From positions 35,359,100 through 35,423,099 of the forward strand of contig OZ020593.1 of assembly GCA_963971535.1 (NCBI GenBank): 64,000 nucleotides of DNA, given 5' to 3'. This document shows positions 9,391 through 20,505 of this stretch, one piece after another. The position numbers and the translations under genes are program-made. Each line of letters begins with the position of its first letter. Within the stretch, counting starts at the first letter, position 1. Source of the DNA: Notolepis coatsorum. Lineage: Eukaryota; Chordata; Actinopteri; Aulopiformes; Paralepididae. The notes beneath the pieces were generated by a model. It did not search any database and was not told the DNA's origin. It was given only the letters and a program-made list of their open reading frames with translations.

Positions 9391-12224
9391 GCTGGTTCTG
9401 CTGGGTGGTGGTGGTGTTGTTGGAGGAGGCTGGTTCATCTGGGTGATGGTGTTGTTGGAGGAGGCTGGTTCTGCTGGGTGGTGGTGGTGTTGGAGGAGGC
9501 TGGTTCTGCTGGGTGGTGGTGTTGTTGGAGGAGGCTGGTTCTTCTGGGTGGCTGGTTCTGCTGGGTGGTGGTGGTGTTGTTGGAGGCTGGTTCATCTGGA
9601 TGGTGGTGTTGTTGGAGGAGGCTGGTTCTGCTGGGTGGTGGTGGTGTTGTTGGAGGAGGCTGGTTCTGCTGGATGGTGGTGGTGTTGTTGGAGGAGGCTG
9701 GTTCTGCTGGGTGGTGGTGTTGTTGGAGGAGGCTGGTTCTGCTGGGTGGTGGTGTTGTTGGAGGAGGCTGGATCATCTGGATGGTGGTGTTGTTGGAGGC
9801 TGGTTCTGCTGGATGGTGATGGTGTTGTTGGAGGAGGCTGGTTCTGCTGGGTGGTGGTGTTGTTGGAGGAGGCTGGTTCTGCTGGGTGGTGGTGTTGGTG
9901 TTGGAGGCTGGTTCTGCTGGGTGGTGGTGGTGTTGGAGGAGGCTTCGTTCTGCTGGATGATGGTGTTGTTGGAGGAGGCTGGTTCTGCTGGGTGGTGGTG
10001 GTGTTGGAGGAGGCTGGTTCATCTGGGTGATGGTGTTGTTGGAGGAGGCTGGTTCATCTGGGTGATGGTGTTGTTGGAGGAGGCTGGTTCTGCTGGATGG
10101 TGGTGTTGTTGGAGGAGGCTGGTTCTGCTGGGTGGTGGTGGTGTTGGAGGAGGCTGGTTCTGCTGGGTGGTGGTGGTGTTGGAGGAGGCTGGTTCATCTG
10201 GGTGATGGTGTTGTTGGAGGAGGCTGGTTCTGCTGGGTGGTGGTGGTGTTGGAGGAGGCTGGTTCTGCTGGATGATGGTGTTGTTGGAGGAGGCTGGTTC
10301 TGCTGGGTGGTGGTGGTGTTGGAGGAGGCTGGTTCTGCTGGGTGGTGGTGTTGTTGGAGGAGGCTGGTTCATCTGGGTGATGGTGTTGTTGGAGGAGGCT
10401 GGTTCATCTGGGTGGTGGTGGTGTTGTTGGAGGAGGCTGGTTCATCTGGGTGGTGATGGTGTTGTTGGAGGAGGCTGGTTCTGCTGGGTGGTGGTGGTGT
10501 TGGAGGAGGCTGGTTCTGCTGGATGATGGTGTTGTTGGAGGAGGCTGGTTCTGCTGGGTGGTGGTGTTGTTGGAGGAGGCTGGTTCATCTGGGTGATGGT
10601 GTTGTTGGAGGAGGCTGGTTCATCTGGGTGGTGGTGTTGTTGGAGGAGGCTGGTTCTGCTGGGTGGTGGTGGTGTTGGAGGAGGCTGGTTCATCTGGGTG
10701 ATGGTGTTGTTGGAGGAGGCTGGTTCATCTGGGTGATGGTGTTGTTGGAGGAGGCTGGTTCATCTGGGTGATGGTGTTGTTGGAGGAGGCTGGTTCTGCT
10801 GGATGGTGGTGTTGTTGGAGGAGGCTGGTTCTGCTGGGTGGTGGTGGTGTTGGAGGAGGCTGGTTCTGCTGGGTGGTGGTGGTGTTGGAGGAGGCTGGTT
10901 CATCTGGGTGATGGTGTTGTTGGAGGAGGCTGGTTCTGCTGGGTGGTGGTGGTGTTGGAGGAGGCTGGTTCTGCTGGATGATGGTGTTGTTGGAGGAGGC
11001 TGGTTCTGCTGGGTGGTGGTGTTGTTGGAGGAGGCTGGTTCATCTGGGTGATGGTGTTGTTTGAGGAGGCTGGTTCATCTGGGTGGTGGTGGTGTTGTTG
11101 GAGGAGGCTGGTTCATCTGGGTGGTGATGGTGTTGTTGGAGGAGGCTGGTTCTGCTGGGTGGTGGTGGTGTTGGAGGAGGCTGGTTCTGCTGGATGATGG
11201 TGTTGTTTGAGGAGGCTGGTTCATCTGGGTGGTGGTGGTGTTGTTGGAGGAGGCTGGTTCATCTGGGTGGTGATGGTGTTGTTGGAGGAGGCTGGTTCTG
11301 CTGGGTGGTGGTGGTGTTGGAGGAGGCTGGTTCTGCTGGATGATGGTGTTGTTGGAGGAGGCTGGTTCTGCTGGGTGGTGGTGTTGTTGGAGGAGGCTGG
11401 TTCATCTGGGTGATGGTGTTGTTGGAGGAGGCTGGTTCATCTGGGTGGTGGTGTTGTTGGAGGAGGCTGGTTCTGCTGGGTGCTGATGGTGTTGGAGGAG
11501 GCTGGTTCATCTGGGTGATGGTGTTGTTGGAGGAGGCTGGTTCATCTGGGTGATGGTGTTGTTGGAGGAGGCTGGTTCATCTGGGTGATGGTGTTGTTGG
11601 AGGAGGCTGGTTCTGCTGGATGGTGGTGTTGTTGGAGGAGGCTGGTTCTGCTGGGTGGTGGTGGTGTTGGAGGAGGCTGGTTCTGCTGGATGATGGTGTT
11701 GTTGGAGGAGGCTGGTTCTGCTGGGTGGTGGTGTTGTTGGAGGAGGCTGGTTCATCTGGGTGATGGTGTTGTTGGAGGAGGCTGGTTCATCTGGGTGGTG
11801 GTGGTGTTGTTGGAGGAGGCTGGTTCATCTGGGTGGTGATGGTGTTGTTGGAGGAGGCTGGTTCTGCTGGATGATGGTGTTGTTGGAGGAGGCTGGTTCT
11901 GCTGGGTGGTGGTGTTGTTGGAGGAGGCTGGTTCATCTGGGTGATGGTGTTGTTGGAGGAGGCTGGTTCATCTGGGTGGTGGTGGTGTTGTTGGAGGAGG
12001 CTGGTTCATCTGGGTGGTGGTGTTGTTGGAGGAGGCTGGTTCATCTGGGTGATGGTGTTGTTGGAGGAGGCTGGTTCATCTGGGTGGTGGTGGTGTTGTT
12101 GGAGGAGGCTGGTTCTGCTGGGTGGTGGTGTTGTTGGAGGAGGCTGGTTCATCTGGGTGATGGTGTTGTTGGAGGAGGCTGGTTCATCTGGGTGGTGGTG
12201 TTGTTGGAGGAGGCTGGTTCTGCT
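9391..12224 (+). repeat. G/T-rich 35-bp minisatellite, block 1 (about 80 units)
   Basis: The unit is GGAGGAGGCTGGTTCTGCTG followed by GGTGGTGGTGTTGTT, 35 bp. It alternates with a variant in which TTCTGCTGGGTGGTG is replaced by TTCATCTGGGTGATG. The array has almost no stop codon in any frame on either strand, so it yields long artificial open frames. Because 35 is not a multiple of three, three DNA units are needed for the peptide to repeat, giving a 35-residue superperiod. Strand composition is very skewed: G and T on plus. Flanks are unrelated to each other. Confidence 0.95.
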
Positions 12225-12372
12225 CTTACTTTTTATACGTTTTAAGTACTTTTTATACTTATCCTTTTACCTACTGTAGCACACTCTCAGGAGCAAAACG
12301 GAAAGGAGCATTTCATATAAAAGTATCCTGTATTTCCATATGACAACTAATAAAGAAACTTGAACTTGAACT
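12225..12372 (+). repeat. LINE 3'-end fragment splitting the minisatellite
   Basis: About 150 bp of non-repetitive sequence ends in AATAAAGAAACTTGAACTTG with two or three copies of the hexamer AACTTG. This resembles the minus-strand LINE tail at about 59430-59460 (AAAGAAACTTGAAACTTG). It lies between the two minisatellite blocks and looks like a short LINE insertion into the array. Confidence 0.5.
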
Positions 12373-12385
12373 TGCTGGATGGTGG

Positions 12386-12437
<52 letters not shown>
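12386..12437 (+). repeat. (TTG)n trinucleotide run
   Basis: About 17 uninterrupted TTG triplets, with a further run of about 9 at 12486-12510. They sit at the start of minisatellite block 2 and look like slippage expansion of the unit's own GTTGTTG end. Confidence 0.9.
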
Positions 12438-14202
12438 GGAGGCTGGTTCTGCTGGGTGTTGTTGTTGGAGGCTGGTTCTGCTGGGTGTTGTTGTTGTTGT
12501 TGTTGTTGTTGGAGGCTGGTTCTGCTGGGTGGTGGTGTTGTTGGAGGAGGCTGGTTCTGCTGGGTGGTGGTGTTGTTGGAGGAGGCTGGTTCTGCTGGGT
12601 GGTGGTGTTGTTGGAGGAGGCTGGTTCTGCTGGGTGGTGGTGTTGGTGTTGGAGGAGGCTGGTTCTGCTGGGTGGTGGTGGTGTTGGAGGAGGCTGGTTC
12701 TGCTGGGTGATGGTGGTGTTGGATGCTGGTTCTGCTGGGTGGTGGTGGTGGTGGTGTTGGAGGATGGTTCTGCTGGGTGGTGGTGGCGGTGGTGTTGGAG
12801 GCTGGTTCTGCTGGGTGATGGTGTTGTTGGAGGAGGCTGGTTCTGCTGGGTGATGGTGGTGGTGTTGTTGGAGGTTGGTTCTGCTGGGTGATGGTGGTGT
12901 TGGAGGAGGCTGGTTCTGCTGGATGGTGGTGTTGTTGGAGGCTGGTTCTGCTGGGTGGTGGTGGCGGTGGTGTTGGAGGCTGGTTCTGCTGGGTGATGGT
13001 GTTGTTGGAGGAGGCTGGTTCTGCTGGGTGATGGTGGTGGTGTTGTTGGAGGTTGGTTCTGCTGGGTGATGGTGGTGTTGGAGGAGGCTGGTTCTGCTGG
13101 ATGGTGGTGGTGTTGGAGGAGGCTGGTTCTGCTGGGTGATGGTGGTGTTGTTGGAGGAGGCTGGTTCTGCTGGGTGATGGTGGTGTTGGAGGAGGCTGGT
13201 TCTGCTGGGTGATGGTGGTGGTGTTGTTGGAGGCTGGTTCTGCTGGATGGTGGTGTTGTTGGAGGAGGCTGGTTCTGCTGGATGGTGGTGTTGTTGGAGG
13301 AGGCTGGTTCTGCTGGGTGATGGTGGTGTTGGAGGAGGCTGGTTCTGCTGGGTGGTGGTGGTGTTGGAGGAGGCTGGTTCTGCTGGGTGATGGTGGTGTT
13401 GGAGGCTGGTTCTGCTGGGTGATGGTGGTCTTGGAGGCTGCTTCTGCTGGGTGGTGGTGGTGGTGTTGGAGGCTGGTTCTGCTGGGTGGTGGTGGTGTTG
13501 GAGGAGGCTGGTTCTGCTGGGTGGTGGTGGTGGTGTTGGAGGCTGGTTCTGCTGGGTGGTGGTGGTGTTGGAGGCTGGTTCTGCTGGGTGCTGGTGGTGG
13601 TGTTGGTGTTGGAGGCTGGTTCTGCTGGGTGGTGGTGGTGGTGTTGGAGGATGGTTCTGCTGGGTGGTGGTGGTGGTGTTGGAGGATGGTTCTGCTGGGT
13701 GGTGGTGGTGGTGTTGGAGGATGGTTCTGCTGGGTGGTGGTGGTGGTGTTGGAGGATGGTTCTGCTGGGTGGTGGTGGTGGTGTTGGAGGCTGGTTCTGC
13801 TGGGTGGTGGTGGTGTTGGAGGCTGGTTCTGCTGGGTGGTGGTGGTGGTGTTGGAGGCTGGTTCTGCTGGGTGGTGGTGGTGGTGTTGGAGGATGGTTCT
13901 GCTGGGTGGTGGTGGTGTTGGAGGCTGGTTCTGCTGGGTGCTGGTGGTGGAGGAGGCTGGTTCTGCTGGGTGGTGGTGGTGGTGTTGGAGGCTGGTTCTG
14001 CTGGGTGGTGGTGGTGGTGGTGGTGTTGGAGGATGGTTCTGCTGGGTGGTGGTGGTGTTGGAGGCTGGTTCTGCTGGGTGGTGGTGGTGTTGGAGGCTGG
14101 TTCTGCTGGGTGCTGGTGGTGTTGGAGGCTGGTTCTGCTGGGTGCTGGTGGTGTTGGAGGCTGGTTCTGCTGGGTGCTGGTGGTGGTGTTGGAGGAGGCT
14201 GG
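12438..14202 (+). repeat. G/T-rich minisatellite, block 2 (about 50 units)
   Basis: The same repeat as block 1, with shorter and longer forms in which the GGT run varies: GGAGGCTGGTTCTGCTG followed by two to six GGT triplets. Units of 32, 35 and 38 bp are mixed, so frames drift less than in block 1. The variant with TTCATCTGGGTGATG is absent here, so the two blocks have homogenised separately. Confidence 0.95.
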
Positions 14203-15235
14203 ATTGACATTGTAGAGGTTTTCAGGGCCGTTTGCAGGCGATGTGAGACCTCCCACGGAAACCGGGTCTGCTTCCTGGTTTTATTCCCAAGGCTCAAGCT
14301 GACATCATCGCCCTCCTATAGGAGCGCTTGGGAAGGCAGGCACACAGTATAACATTCAATAACACACAATCAATGAGCCCGCTAGCCCTCCCCGATTAGA
14401 TCAAGTCCATTACCAAGGCTGCCTCTCGTCTAGCAATCAAGACCAATGGCAATGTTCTCAGTCAGCTTTTAGCCACGGCCATCACACAGTCCTAAAAAAA
14501 ACACTCTCAATACAAAATAAATCCTGTCAACCAGTGACACATACACCCCAGCACATTCGTTTCTCGCTGTAGACACAAAACAAAAGATTAGAATCTCTGC
14601 ACTTTAAATGTGTGAACTGTATTCCAGACACAACTCCTTTACAGCGATAATTGGTTCCTCTGAGTATTTCTCCCCGGCAACGGATTCAACGATGATTGAA
14701 GTGTGATGCCATCATGCCTCGACCAATACAGTCGCTATTCCAGCATAATACAATGACTTCAACACAGACTAGTGTTTCATTTGCAAGACAACAGGATGTT
14801 AACATTTGTATTTTCCCTCCCATTGCGGTTGTTTTTTACCATTTCCACTCCATGTTCCAACACAAGTCTCGCACACAAAAACAAAATCCCTCGTCTGTGT
14901 CCGACATGGGTTGTAACTAAGCCCGGAGAAGAATGACGTGATCTCTCCCAGCTGTGTCTGCACTGTTCTCTTTGGCTTCACCTGGAACACAGTGTCTAGC
15001 GGCATTCAGGGAGCACAGTGTGTATCCTGCCTGGAACACTTGATTGTCAAGTACATCTCCACATGATCACATTCTGCCGCCTGATGATGCTGCGTGTAAT
15101 ACCATTGTTTCTGTCAATGAACAATGAAGTCTATCCTTTTTCTAACAGTGGGTGCTTGAGAATATGAGAGATGGGGAGGGAGAGAAGGAGATCACAACAC
15201 ACAGCTATAATATACCTTTATATATTATATATATA
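14203..15235. other. No gene recognised
   Basis: Mixed-composition sequence with several short open frames and no family signature. No repeats that I can place. It is one of the few stretches that could be unique chromosomal DNA. Confidence 0.35.
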
Positions 15236-15300
15236 TTAAGGCTGTCAAAATTAACGCAAATTTTTTAACGCCACTATTTTTTTAACGCATGATTAATGTT
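15236..15300. mobile_element. DNA-transposon terminal fragment
   Basis: AAGGCTGTCAAAATTAACGC followed by TTTTTTAACGC repeats resembles a common teleost DNA-element terminus. No matching right end is found nearby, so it is a fragment. Confidence 0.35.
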
Positions 15301-15413
15301 TAATTTTTTATTTATTTGTATGCACTCAGGTGTATTATTGATACTCTCATTGATACTATGTGTGTTTCTGAACACATATTAGCTTTGCCAACATTCATTG
15401 CTTCCCATTCATC

Positions 15414-15480
15414 AAATCCAATCAAATCAAATGTATTTGTATAGCCCGAGATCACATGGAATAGCCCCCATCATAAAAAC
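15414..15480 (-). repeat. LINE/SINE 3' tail fragment
   Basis: On the minus strand the segment ends GGGCTATACAAATACATTTG followed by GATTTGATT repeats, a frequent fish retroelement tail. Confidence 0.4.
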
Positions 15481-16075
15481 CACCACAAAGTCCAAAAATG
15501 CAACACTCCCAGACTTTCCCCAATGAAGATACGGAACAACTCACTAAAAACCTAGCAATTGGGGAAAAAGCGCACCACAGTTTGTCACAGTTACATGAAA
15601 GAGTGTATACCTTCCAATTTAGGCTGGGGATTTTTTTCCCCCCTGAGACTTCAAACTTGTGTATCTAAGGAATATTTTATTTTATTTTGGGAGCTCATCC
15701 ATTTTCAACAAGTCAGACTGGGCAGAGTCACTAGGTGTTTTACATTCACTCCAGGTTGCCATATTAAAGTGCTGGGATAAATTAAGGTGTATGAGTGAAG
15801 TGTATTGAGATAATCTAGACATGATACCGGTTGGGATTTATCAAATTATTTGACAATTTAACCATTCAAGACATAATCAATCAATATAAATCAGTATAGT
15901 ATATCCAAGTAGAGGGTACATATTCACAAAGGAACACTTGTTACAGTTTCATCAAAGACAGAGTGATCTTGCAAACTTGCTAACTATAATCTTTCTATTG
16001 GTGCGCTGAACTGGGTGAAGTCTTGTCTTGCTGATATAATTCAATGTGTTGGGGTCAGAGGTGAAACATCACCCA
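15481..16075. other. No gene recognised
   Basis: A/T-rich sequence without supported features. Confidence 0.35.
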
Positions 16076-16352
16076 TTCTGAGCAATTATTCAGTTTATTT
16101 ATAAATGATCTTCCATCTGTTTGCACAGAGTGTGAAGTTCAAGAGTGTGACACTGTTATCTATATTCATGCTAAAACTGGCGGCTGTTGATTAATGAGGA
16201 ACTGTTTAACATCTACTGCTGCGCTTCTCTATATGAACGCAATGATCATTTCCCATCTCATGTACCGTATGACTAGCTGGACCCATGCAAAAAACACAAC
16301 CATGAAACCCACTCTCTCTCTGTATAAGCAGGCTCTCAAGGTGCTGGACCGA
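16076..16352 (+). mobile_element. LINE reverse-transcriptase fragment, decayed
   Basis: Short readable words LFINDLPSVC and IYIHAKT are followed by MIISHLMYRMTSWTH and SLYKQALKVLDRK. The same words in the same order occur in the LINE at 41175-41914 (INDLPIVCTG, YVHAKNK, VYKQAL) and 48751 onward (KVLDKK), so the two are one family. The catalytic DD box and a large part of the thumb are missing here, with at least one frame change. A non-functional relic. Confidence 0.6.
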
Positions 16353-16484
16353 AAAGGGGGGGTACCAAAAGGTAGCAGAGTGACACCCCCCACATCACCA
16401 CCCTCCCCTTGTCCCCTTGCAGAACTCGAGAACTACTAGGAATGTAAAAGGTAAATGGTGCATTTTATATAGTGCTTTTATCCA

Positions 16485-17727
16485 TCCCTCCCACCCCTTT
16501 AGCCATCCCTCCCACCCCTTTTACTGCCTTCGCCCCAGTCGACTCCTCCTTCATCACGGACCTCATGACCACCTCCAAGTCCATTACCTTCTCCCTTGAC
16601 CCCCTCCCCACTACTCTCACCAAGGCCTGCCTCCCTGCTCTCATCCCCCACCTCACCGCCCTCTTCAACCGGTCACTATCCCTAGGCCACGTCCCCTCCC
16701 CCTATAAACTCGCCACTGTCACCCCTGTCCTCAAAAAACCCACCCTCAACCCATCCAACCTCTCCAACTACCGCCCCATATCCAATCTCCCTTTCTTCTC
16801 CAAAACACTTGAACGCATTGCTGCCTCCCAACTCCACTCCCATCTCCAGTCCAACACCCTCTACGAACCCCTTCAATCTGGCTTCCGTCCTGCTCACAGC
16901 ACTGAAACTGCACTGGTCAAAGTAATCAACAACCTCCTCATCTCCGCTGATGCTGGTGCCCTCAACATCCTGATCCTACTAGATCTTAGTGCAGCCTTTG
17001 ACACAGTGGGTCACTCCATCCTCCTCCAAAGGCTGCACCAACTGGGTGTTGAGGGCACAGCACTTGACTGGTTTTCTTCCTATCTCACTGACAGACATCA
17101 ATTTATCTCCCTCTCCGGCCACACCTCTTCCCCGTTCCCCGGTCACACAGGGGGTCCCCCAAGGCTCAGTCCTAGGCCCCTTGCTCTTCATCTGCTACAT
17201 TCTCCCCCTCTGTCACATCATTCGCAAATACAACCTCAACTTCCACTGCTATGCTGAAGACACCCAAATTTACATCACCACACAATCCCACCACAGCCCT
17301 CCCCTCAGTCACATTGAATCCTGCATCACTGAACTACAAACCTGGATGACCCATAACCTCTTCAAATTAAATAGCGACAAGACGGAACTTTTCATCATCG
17401 GCACCAACACCACCCTCACCAGATCCGGACCCATCACACTCACCATCAATGACTCCACCATCACCCCCTCCCCCCTAGTCCGCAACCTCGGTGTCATCCT
17501 CGACCCCACCCTCTCATTTGACACCCATGTCTGCTCCATTGTCAAAACTTCATATTTTCACCTCTGCAACATTGCTGCCTCTCCCCCCTGCTGCTGAATC
17601 CCTCATACACGCCTTCATCTCCTCCCGCCTGGACTACTGTAACTCCCTCCTCACTGGCATCACCTCCCGCTCCCTCTGCAGATGGTCCAAAACTCAGCCG
17701 CCCACATCCTCACTAACACCTGGTCCC
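16485..17727 (+). mobile_element. L2-type LINE, RT part (left of hAT insertion)
   Basis: The reading frame at 16472-17257 gives the RT fingers and palm of an L2/CR1-type LINE: NYRPISNLPFFSKTLERI, QSGFRPAHSTETALVK, LDLSAAFDTVGHSILL. A change of frame near 17150 moves VTQGVPQGSVLGPLLF and CYAEDTQIYI into the next frame (16989-17597). The catalytic box reads YAED instead of YADD, so the first metal-binding aspartate is replaced. Further frame changes follow (AAESLIHAFISSRLDYCNSL at 17590-17660). The endonuclease is absent. The copy is inactive, and is interrupted at 17728 by a hAT element whose TSD CTGGTCCC duplicates LINE sequence. Confidence 0.85.
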
Positions 17728-18175
17728 CAGTGGCGGCCGGTGGGTATTCGCCACTAGGGGCGCTATACCAAATATTTTGTACAGTACAGTACAGTACCAC
17801 GCAACACTCATGGCAAGACGTGAGCGATTCGACTCACGCTCACGGCAATGAATCGGCTCTTATGAACGAGTCGCTCAGCTGTTACTACAACAACACACAA
17901 CCAGTCAAATAAAGTATAGTCTAGACTCTAATTCACAACTTGAAACACAATATATAAATAGAAAAGTTAGAAACAAAACTCGCCCGTCTACAAACACAGG
18001 CAGATCTCTCCCTCTCTCCTTCTCTCTCTCACACACAGCGCGACGTGGAATCGATTCGTTACACAATCAGACCTATTATATACCAAGAATAACTTCAGTA
18101 TGAGTACAGGGCTGTACACATATTTTGCATATTGTTAAACGAGCCAAGGCTAGCTATTAAACTATCGATATGAAT

Positions 18176-18322
18176 TGAAAATCTGGGACCCTGATGTAAA
18201 CAAGACAAACGTCTTTCTCTGGTCTGCATCCCCTTAACAATTGTGTGTATTGAGCCGTACTGTATTGTACCCATTCTGCAATCTGTTAATAAAGTTCTCA
18301 TTCATTCATTCATTCAAACATA
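18176..18322 (+). repeat. CR1-type LINE 3' end with (ATTC)n tail
   Basis: Reads GGGACCCTGATGTAAACAAG, CTGCATCCCCTTAACAATTG and CTGTTAATAAAGTTCTC, ending in about four ATTC units. The same 3' end occurs at 46565-46712 and, on minus, at 55538-55680 below the intact CR1 frame, so it is a severely 5'-truncated copy of that family inserted in the hAT element. Confidence 0.8.
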
Positions 18323-18689
18323 GACGATCTCTCTGTCTCTCGGATCAATCAAATCAAATAATTAACACATGTATGTTGTCATTTTAAACAACTCACCATT
18401 CATTCATTATGCATCAGCAGCATCAGAGAGCATTTTAGTAGTTACATTTTCAACAAGATTGCTGCTATTTAAACACTTCATGGAAACGGGGTAACGTTAA
18501 CCTTATGTCGACTGTAGTATTGTATGACCTCGACATAACGTTTAAACGTTAACGTTACTCCGTTCCATGCACTAAGTGGCCAGCTAAGCTAACGGAGCTA
18601 ACAGCTAGCAGTACAACGGCATCAGTAGACAACGTATCATGTATTAAACTAGAGTTAAGATCGCTAATCTACCTTGTTGTTGGCTTGTT

Positions 18690-18883
18690 GATAAAGTATA
18701 TCCACTCCATGGCATTGTCCATCCAGCCTGTGTTGATGTCCATCCATTGTCCACGGTGGCGACTTGCTTAATGGTGATCTCAGGTTGGTGTGGTCCAAGT
18801 AGTTTCAAGTCTTTTTTTTCTTGCATTGTCCGTCTTTCAAACGGTGTTGATTTGATGGATTTAACAGAATTATCCAATTCCAT
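18690..18883 (-). pseudogene. N-terminal remnant of a TTF-type hAT transposase
   Basis: The minus frame starts MELDNSVKSIKSTP and contains EKKDLKLLGPHQPEI, which resembles the start of TTF/ZMYM-type hAT transposases, where an LGP-QP motif precedes the zinc-binding TTF domain. Recognisable similarity fades after about residue 45 and no catalytic domain follows, so the gene has lost everything downstream. Its position inside a CAGTGGCGG-ended hAT element supports the assignment. It could not make an active enzyme. Confidence 0.45.
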
Positions 18884-19557
18884 GGTGGTAGCTTTAGCTA
18901 ACTATAAATCGAAATGAAAATACTCAGTCCTTGAATAAACCGAAGGCGTCTTTTCTTGAACTGTAGTTGCTGTTGTTACTTGTTGACGAGTCGACTGAAC
19001 TTGCTGACTTGCTGTGATAAGAAGAACTACCTCCTCCTGGCGCGAGAAATGCGGCTATGGAAAAAAACTGGCATCGCGTCGGCCAATCAGATAGCGTCTC
19101 CGCGAAATGCGGCTATGGAAATTCTTCACGGAAGTTCACTTTTGCTGCCTAGACCGCTTCAAATCGCGCTCGGATTCCAACATAATAGTCATATTTCAAC
19201 GCACAACGCCGTATGCACTGATTGGCTGTGACGGAGACAGCGATCAAACTGTGACGCGCAGTCAGAGCGCTATCGCTTCTTGCCCGGGCGAGAAATACGA
19301 AAAAAATAAAAAAAACGTCACTTCCTGCAATCCTGCCCATGAAAACGATGTTTTTTTAATTTAGATAATAACGTTATATTGTGCATTGGAAATACAAACA
19401 TACTTAAAATGAGTAAATATTATTCATTTTAAACATGTTTATATTATTTATAGGGCTATAAAACAAAAAACAAAAAAGTTTTTTTTTCTTCTTCTCTCAT
19501 TTAACAGGTGGGTCGGCGCCCTAGCGCCACCAGTGGCGAGCCGCCACTGCTGGTCCC

Positions 19558-20195
19558 GCAAACACATCACTCCTGTCCTCCACTCCCTCCACTGGCTCCC
19601 GATCAAGGAACGCATTAACTTCAAAACACTACTCCTCAACTTCAAAGCCCTCCATAGCCTGGCCCCCCCCTACCTGACTGACCTCCTTCTCCCCTACCGC
19701 CCCACCCGTTCCCTCCGGTCCTCTTCCACTCTTTCCCTCACTGTCCCGTCATCCAAACTCAAAGGTTTTGGTGACCGGGCATTCTCACGAGCTGCACCCC
19801 GACTCTGGAACTCCCTCCCTCAGACCATCAGAGACTCTCCCTCACTCTCCACCTTCAAATCCAGACTCAAAACCTACCTGTTCTCCCAAGCATTCAACCT
19901 TCCTTACCCATAACCACCCTCCTCCAACCCGCCACCATTTTCCCCTTTTCCCCTGCCCCACGTTCTCTCCTCTCCTGCCCCCCCACCCCCCCTTGGTTTT
20001 CCCTTACTCTCTCCCCTACTCACTCCCGTATTTGTTATCCGTTACTCGTGGTTTTATGTTCCTGTGTATTCTTATTGTTCTCCGTTTCCCTGTGGTTCTA
20101 TGTTTCTTTGTTTTCTTTGTTTCTTTTTTGCCTATTGTCAGCAACTTTGGGTCTTTGAAGAGCGCTATACAAAATAAATGAATTATTATTATTAT
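19558..20195 (+). mobile_element. L2-type LINE, C-terminal part and ATT tail
   Basis: Continuation of the L2 copy after the hAT insertion. The open frame 19533-19913 reads HITPVLHSLHWLPIKERI, LKGFGDRAFSRAAPRLWN, SLPQTIRDSPSLSTFKSRLK and ends KTYLFSQAFNLPYP, the usual C-terminus of L2-type polyproteins. A 250-bp 3' UTR ends GAAGAGCGCTATACAAAATA and a run of ATT (about 20178-20202). Confidence 0.85.
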
Positions 20196-20202
20196 TATTA
20201 TC

Positions 20203-20330
20203 CAAAGCGCTTTACAATTTTCTTCTTCACATTCACCAATTCACTCACACATTCACACACTGATGGCAGATGTAACCATGCAAGGTGCCAACCTGCTCAT
20301 CGGGAGCAATTAGGGGTTAAGTGTCATGCT
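20203..20330 (-). repeat. Common fish dispersed repeat, minus strand
   Basis: Complement of the repeat at 6445-6602 (CTGATGGCAGATGTAACC, GGTGCCAACCTGCTCATCGG on plus). Its 3' end meets the L2 ATT tail exactly, so two retroelement tails face each other. Confidence 0.55.
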
Positions 20331-20505
20331 TCCCGGTTCCAAAACCGGGAACATTCCGATTTCCAGACGCTTTTCTTGTCCATATTTATTGTAATATATA
20401 ATATATATATAATCTAACTATATTATACTAACTATATCAAGTTTGGCGCCGAGGTGAGTGGCAGCCTATCTTAGCAACTCCCCACTCCCTCTACATTTTA
20501 CCACT

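Larger units (their letters stand above)
17720..19557. mobile_element. hAT element copy A with 8-bp TSD, partial transposase
   Basis: The element proper is 17728-19549. It starts CAGTGGCGGCCGG and ends with the complement of CAGTGGCGGCTCGCC. The 8-mer CTGGTCCC flanks it (17720-17727, 19550-19557), and joining the flanks restores the L2 reading around ITPVLHSLHWLP. It shares both outer portions with copy B (30234-31326), for example CGCTATACCAAATA, CGTCGGCCAATCAGA, TAGACCGCTTCAAATCGCG and AATGAGTAAATATTATTC. Unlike B it keeps a central part with a transposase start on the minus strand and a CR1-type LINE tail. Confidence 0.9.

Noticed and set aside
9443-10030. Plus-strand Gly/Trp/Val-rich open frames over the minisatellite
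   Set aside because: Same cause: several frames are open at once over a tandem array.
9391-14202. CRISPR-like array
   Set aside because: Units are contiguous without unique spacers and the context is a vertebrate genome.
12267-14297. A 676-codon minus-strand open frame rich in Pro, His, Thr and Gln
   Set aside because: It is produced by the stop-free 35-bp minisatellite; another frame of the same strand is open for 647 codons over the same DNA, and no domain or plausible start context is present.
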